A stretch of DNA of 64,000 nucleotides, taken from Micromonospora sp. Llam0. Lineage in GTDB: Bacteria; Actinomycetota; Actinomycetes; Mycobacteriales; Micromonosporaceae. The notes beneath the pieces were generated by a model. That model ran no database searches. It was not told where the DNA came from and saw only the letters and a list, made by a program, of their open reading frames with translations. The first letter of the stretch is position 1; every line of letters begins with the position of its first letter. The stretch is taken from positions 4,774,001 to 4,838,000 of the forward strand of contig NZ_RJJY01000001.1 of NCBI RefSeq assembly GCF_003751085.1, in the 5' to 3' direction. Shown here in pieces: positions 61,631-64,000 of the stretch. The translations under genes and the position numbers were made by a program.

Positions 61631-63214
61631 TCATGGCGCCAGGCAGTCGAGCAGCGACTCGGCGTTGAACCGCATCAGCTCGACGTAGCTGGTCACCCGG
61701 TCGTCAAAGGTGTCGCCGTAGATCTCGCACACGCGTACGTCGAGGTCGTCGGCGAGCTCGGTCAGCGTCGAGGACCTCGACCGCAGGTTGGGCTCCAGGA
61801 AGACCGCCGGCACCTGCAGGTTGCGGATCGTCTCGGTGAGCCGACGCCGGTCAGCCAGGCTCGGTTCGGCCGCCGGGTGCGGGCTGACGAACCCGGAGAT
61901 CTGCACGTCGTACGCGGCCCCGAGGTAGCCGAACGCGTCATGGGTGGTGATCAGGTGCCGCCGGGCCGGCGGAATCCGCGCGATCGTGTCGCGGACGTAG
62001 TCGTCCAGCGCGGTCAACTCGGCGATGTACGCCGCCGCGCGCCGCCGGTAGTCGGCGGCGCCGGCCGGGTCGACGCCGATCAGGGTGTCGCGGATCAGTT
62101 CGGTGTACGCGATGACGTTGCGGACGTTCTGCCACAGGTGCGGGTCGATCTCGCCGTGCACGTGCTTGCCGAGCACCGCCTGCGGCAGTTGGAAGATCTC
62201 GGTGCCCGGCCGGCCGAGGAAGCGGAAGTCCCGCCCGGCCGGCACCTGGGCGAGGGCCTTGTTCGGCACCTCGATGACGGTGTCGGCCGGATCGTGTACG
62301 TGCTGGTGGGCGTCGCCGGCGCCGTGCGGGTCGGCGAACAGGTAGAGCGACGACTCGCCGCGCGCCGCCGCGTCGAGGTCGACGGTGATGTCGGCGTGCC
62401 CGCCGCGCAGTACGTCGGCCCCGGCCATCCCGGGCACGCTGTGCGGGTCGACGCCGACGGCGAAGGTGAAGGTCTGTTCCCCGAGGGCGACGGGGCGGCT
62501 GTCGGCAGTGACCGCCAGCCGCGCCGACATGGTGAGCCGGTAGACGCCCGGCTCGGTGAACGCCCAGCTCATGTGGGTGTGCGCGTCGGGTGGCAGGGTG
62601 GCGGTGTCGTCCCGGAATCCGGAGGCGGCGTCGAACCCGTCGGCCGAGTCGAGGTAGACGGCCGGGTTGCCGAACGACTCGGTGAGGTAGGCGGCCATGG
62701 TGCCGGGGCCGGTCACGGTGGTGCTCTGCAGCAGGATGTCGGAGGCCCGGTCGGCGCCGTAGGTCCCGCCGGTGCCGCGTACCCGCATGCCGAGCCAGAT
62801 GGTGTCGAGCGCGACGTCCTCGACCAGCGGGATGATCTCGGCGGCGTACTTGATGGCCCCCTCGGCGAGCGAGATGTTCGGTACGCCGTCCGGCAGGTTG
62901 GCGTCGAGCGCCTTGATGATGGCGTGCTCCTCCAGCAGCAGGTAGTTGCTGAAGGCGACGTCGGCGTAGACGACGTTGCGCACGTCGCGCAACGACGGCT
63001 CGTACGAATGGGGGTCGGCACCGTCGGGGACGAGGGAGGCGACCGCGACGCGGTCCCCGCCGACGTTGTCGACCAGGTCGCGCAGGATGCCGGTGGTGGT
63101 GACGACCTGCACCCGACCGTCGCCGGCGCTGAGCGTCTCGGGGACGACACAGGCCGCCAGGTTACCAAGACTGACGGCGAGCAGCGCCGGCCCGATGAGC
63201 CACCGTGCGCGCAT
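61631..63214 (-). CDS. Anchored-repeat-type metal ABC binding lipoprotein, split by an inserted repeat domain
   Basis: 527 residues from ATG 63214. The lipobox LGNLAAC puts the lipid Cys near 22. A ZnuA/TroA-like cluster A-I fold is split in two: N-lobe ~30-135 (VVTTTGILRDLVDNVGGDRV, DPHSYEPSLRDV with the first metal His) and C-lobe ~325-527 (GEIDPHLWQNVRN; TTHDAFGYLGAAYDVQ; metal His in both). Between them (~140-320) stands a surface-repeat-like domain (MRVRGTGGTYG; THMSWAFTEPGVYRLTMSARL; GADVLRGGHADITVDL). It binds a metal outside the cell; the inserted domain resembles that of the surface proteins. Regulated by Zur site 3. Confidence 0.9.
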   Translation of the reverse strand: MRARWLIGPALLAVSLGNLAACVVPETLSAGDGRVQVVTTTGILRDLVDNVGGDRVAVASLVPDGADPHSYEPSLRDVRNVVYADVAFSNYLLLEEHAIIKALDANLPDGVPNISLAEGAIKYAAEIIPLVEDVALDTIWLGMRVRGTGGTYGADRASDILLQSTTVTGPGTMAAYLTESFGNPAVYLDSADGFDAASGFRDDTATLPPDAHTHMSWAFTEPGVYRLTMSARLAVTADSRPVALGEQTFTFAVGVDPHSVPGMAGADVLRGGHADITVDLDAAARGESSLYLFADPHGAGDAHQHVHDPADTVIEVPNKALAQVPAGRDFRFLGRPGTEIFQLPQAVLGKHVHGEIDPHLWQNVRNVIAYTELIRDTLIGVDPAGAADYRRRAAAYIAELTALDDYVRDTIARIPPARRHLITTHDAFGYLGAAYDVQISGFVSPHPAAEPSLADRRRLTETIRNLQVPAVFLEPNLRSRSSTLTELADDLDVRVCEIYGDTFDDRVTSYVELMRFNAESLLDCLAP

Positions 63215-63269
63215 GTTCCACCCACCTTCCGTACGCCCTGCGCCCGCGCACCGCACGCTAGCACGCAAA

Positions 63270-63284
63270 CGATAACCGTTGTCA
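63270..63284. promoter_or_regulatory. Zur-like operator 3 (ABC transporter operon)
   Basis: CGATAACCGTTGTCA, reverse complement TGACAACGGTTATCG, 55 bp before the binding-protein start. With sites 1 and 2 the shared pattern is CGAyAAyN(n)TTnTCA with two symmetric halves, as expected of a Fur/Zur dimer site. Confidence 0.75.
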
Positions 63285-63300
63285 TGCTCGGTCCGGCGTT

Positions 63301-63337
63301 CTGCCGGTGCCGAACGGGCGACGTTCGGCACCGGCAG
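63301..63337 (-). terminator. Strong terminator between surface gene and transporter operon
   Basis: Perfect 15-bp stem (63301-63315 with 63323-63337), 7-nt loop, 62 bp after the stop of the gene ending at 63400. It insulates the Zur-controlled transporter operon from the upstream gene. Confidence 0.85.
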
Positions 63338-63399
63338 GACTGATCGGCGGGCGGATCAACCGACCCGTCGACGGATCAGCCAGCTCGAGTCGGGCCTGG

Positions 63400-64000
63400 T
63401 CAGCCGACCTCGAAGGTGAACTCCTCAGTGGTGCTCACGGTCTGCCCGTTCGACGCACGCACGCCGCTGACCTCAAACGTCGCCACGTACGTGCCGGCCG
63501 CGTCGAAGCCCCAGTTGACGTGGGCGTGGGTGTTGCGGTTGACGTTGAGACTGTCCGGCAGGCCGTTGCCGCTGTCGAACAGCACCGTCGGGGTGCCGCC
63601 GGAGGCGGTGAAGATGCTGAACCCGCCCGGCCCCTGCACGTCGGTCAGCTTGACCACGACCCGGTTGAACTGCAACGCCCCGCTGGCCACCCCGGTGGTG
63701 TCCCAGCCGGCCCAGAGCAGCCCGGCGGTGTTGGTCTGCGGCAACACGTAGGCGTACCCGCCGCTGCCGAGGAACGACCAGGCGGAACCGGACGGCACCG
63801 CCGTGTGCGCGGCGGGCGGCACCACGAAGACCACGGTGGATGGATCACGCTCGACGAAGGTCGAGCCGGTGTCATCACCGACGGTGACCTCGATCGGCCC
63901 CCCGGCAACATGATCGACATCGATGACGTCGACGTGGCCGCTGGTCAGTTCGACGATCGTGGCCTGCGCCGAGGTGGGTACGGCGACCGCGAGCACTGCG
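63400..64000 (-). CDS. Secreted surface-anchored repeat protein, 5' end outside window
   Basis: At least 199 residues; the start lies past the right edge, with the end of a signal peptide at the edge (AVLAVAVPTSAQA). A single complete surface-anchored repeat follows: IVELTSGHVDVIDVDHVAGG, VTVGDDTGSTFVERDPSTVVFVVPPAAH, YVLPQTNTAGLLWAGWDT, and NTHAHVNWGFDAAGTYVATFEVSGVRASNG. No anchor or sorting signal follows the domain, so it may be soluble or bound to partner proteins. Probably the next gene of the same zinc-linked surface set, though it has its own terminator. Confidence 0.85.
   Translation of the reverse strand, partial: AVLAVAVPTSAQATIVELTSGHVDVIDVDHVAGGPIEVTVGDDTGSTFVERDPSTVVFVVPPAAHTAVPSGSAWSFLGSGGYAYVLPQTNTAGLLWAGWDTTGVASGALQFNRVVVKLTDVQGPGGFSIFTASGGTPTVLFDSGNGLPDSLNVNRNTHAHVNWGFDAAGTYVATFEVSGVRASNGQTVSTTEEFTFEVG

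Noticed and set aside
1..64000. Prophage or integrative element around the tRNA-Arg gene
   Set aside because: No integrase, phage structural gene or repeat of the tRNA 3' end was seen; only decayed fragments.

Overview
The window is high-GC actinobacterial DNA with GTG/TTG starts, Tat and lipoprotein signals and a zinc-independent type B ribosomal protein L31. Gene content and order (argS-lysA-hom-thrC, DUF3105-DUF305, a Tat-exported Dyp peroxidase with copper proteins) fit Micromonosporaceae (Micromonospora or a relative). That placement is an inference from gene content; no marker gene such as 16S rRNA is present.

Layout. 1-0.9 kb: the 5' end of an RND efflux gene divergent from a MarR regulator. 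0.9-6.5 kb: argS-lysA-hom-thrC on the minus strand (aspartate-family amino acids). 6.5-8.2 kb: a DUF3105-DUF305 membrane protein pair. 8.4-9.8 kb: a worn region with an IS630-derived protein, tRNA-Arg(CCG) and a decayed YefM/YoeB-type toxin-antitoxin module. 9.8-11.3 kb: a secreted fibronectin-III protein.

11.9-25.2 kb is the most notable region: a compact four-gene plus-strand operon with the hallmarks of a polycyclic tetramate macrolactam (PTM) cluster. It has a sterol-desaturase-like hydroxylase, one 3185-residue iterative KS-AT-DH-KR-ACP-C-A-T-TE PKS-NRPS whose adenylation code resembles ornithine codes, a phytoene-dehydrogenase-like FAD cyclase and an NADPH-dependent MDR reductase/cyclase. 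One FAD enzyme plus one MDR enzyme suggests an ikarugamycin-type 5-6-5 carbocycle. The hydroxylase suggests an added hydroxyl on the ornithine part.

25.5-34.3 kb: a secreted protein with a long leader hairpin; a minus-strand subtilase/ECF-sigma/unknown-protein operon divergent from a TPR-CHAT (caspase-like) protein; a CE15 glucuronoyl esterase with a cellulose-binding module. 34.7-36.3 kb: a membrane-anchored unknown and a defective IS5-group element. 36.5-41.7 kb: DoxX, Dyp peroxidase, PCuAC and CopC copper proteins, a BtuF-like gene remnant and catalase. 41.7-48.5 kb: a membrane Moco oxidoreductase, a nucleotide-sugar epimerase, a GT-C-like membrane protein, and a GT2/CofC-like/methyltransferase operon preceded by paired 11-bp-phased GTAA repeats. 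48.5-53.6 kb: a glutaredoxin-AhpD fusion divergent from TetR, a Tat-exported phosphoesterase-LamG protein, a decayed alpha/beta hydrolase and a sensory-rhodopsin-transducer homologue.

53.7-64 kb is a zinc-limitation island. Three near-identical 15-bp Zur-like sites precede (i) rpmE2 and a His-rich 97-residue protein, (ii) a WxL-like/DUF916/LPXTG surface gene set, and (iii) an 'anchored repeat' metal ABC transporter whose binding protein carries an inserted surface-repeat domain. A further surface-repeat gene runs off the right edge.
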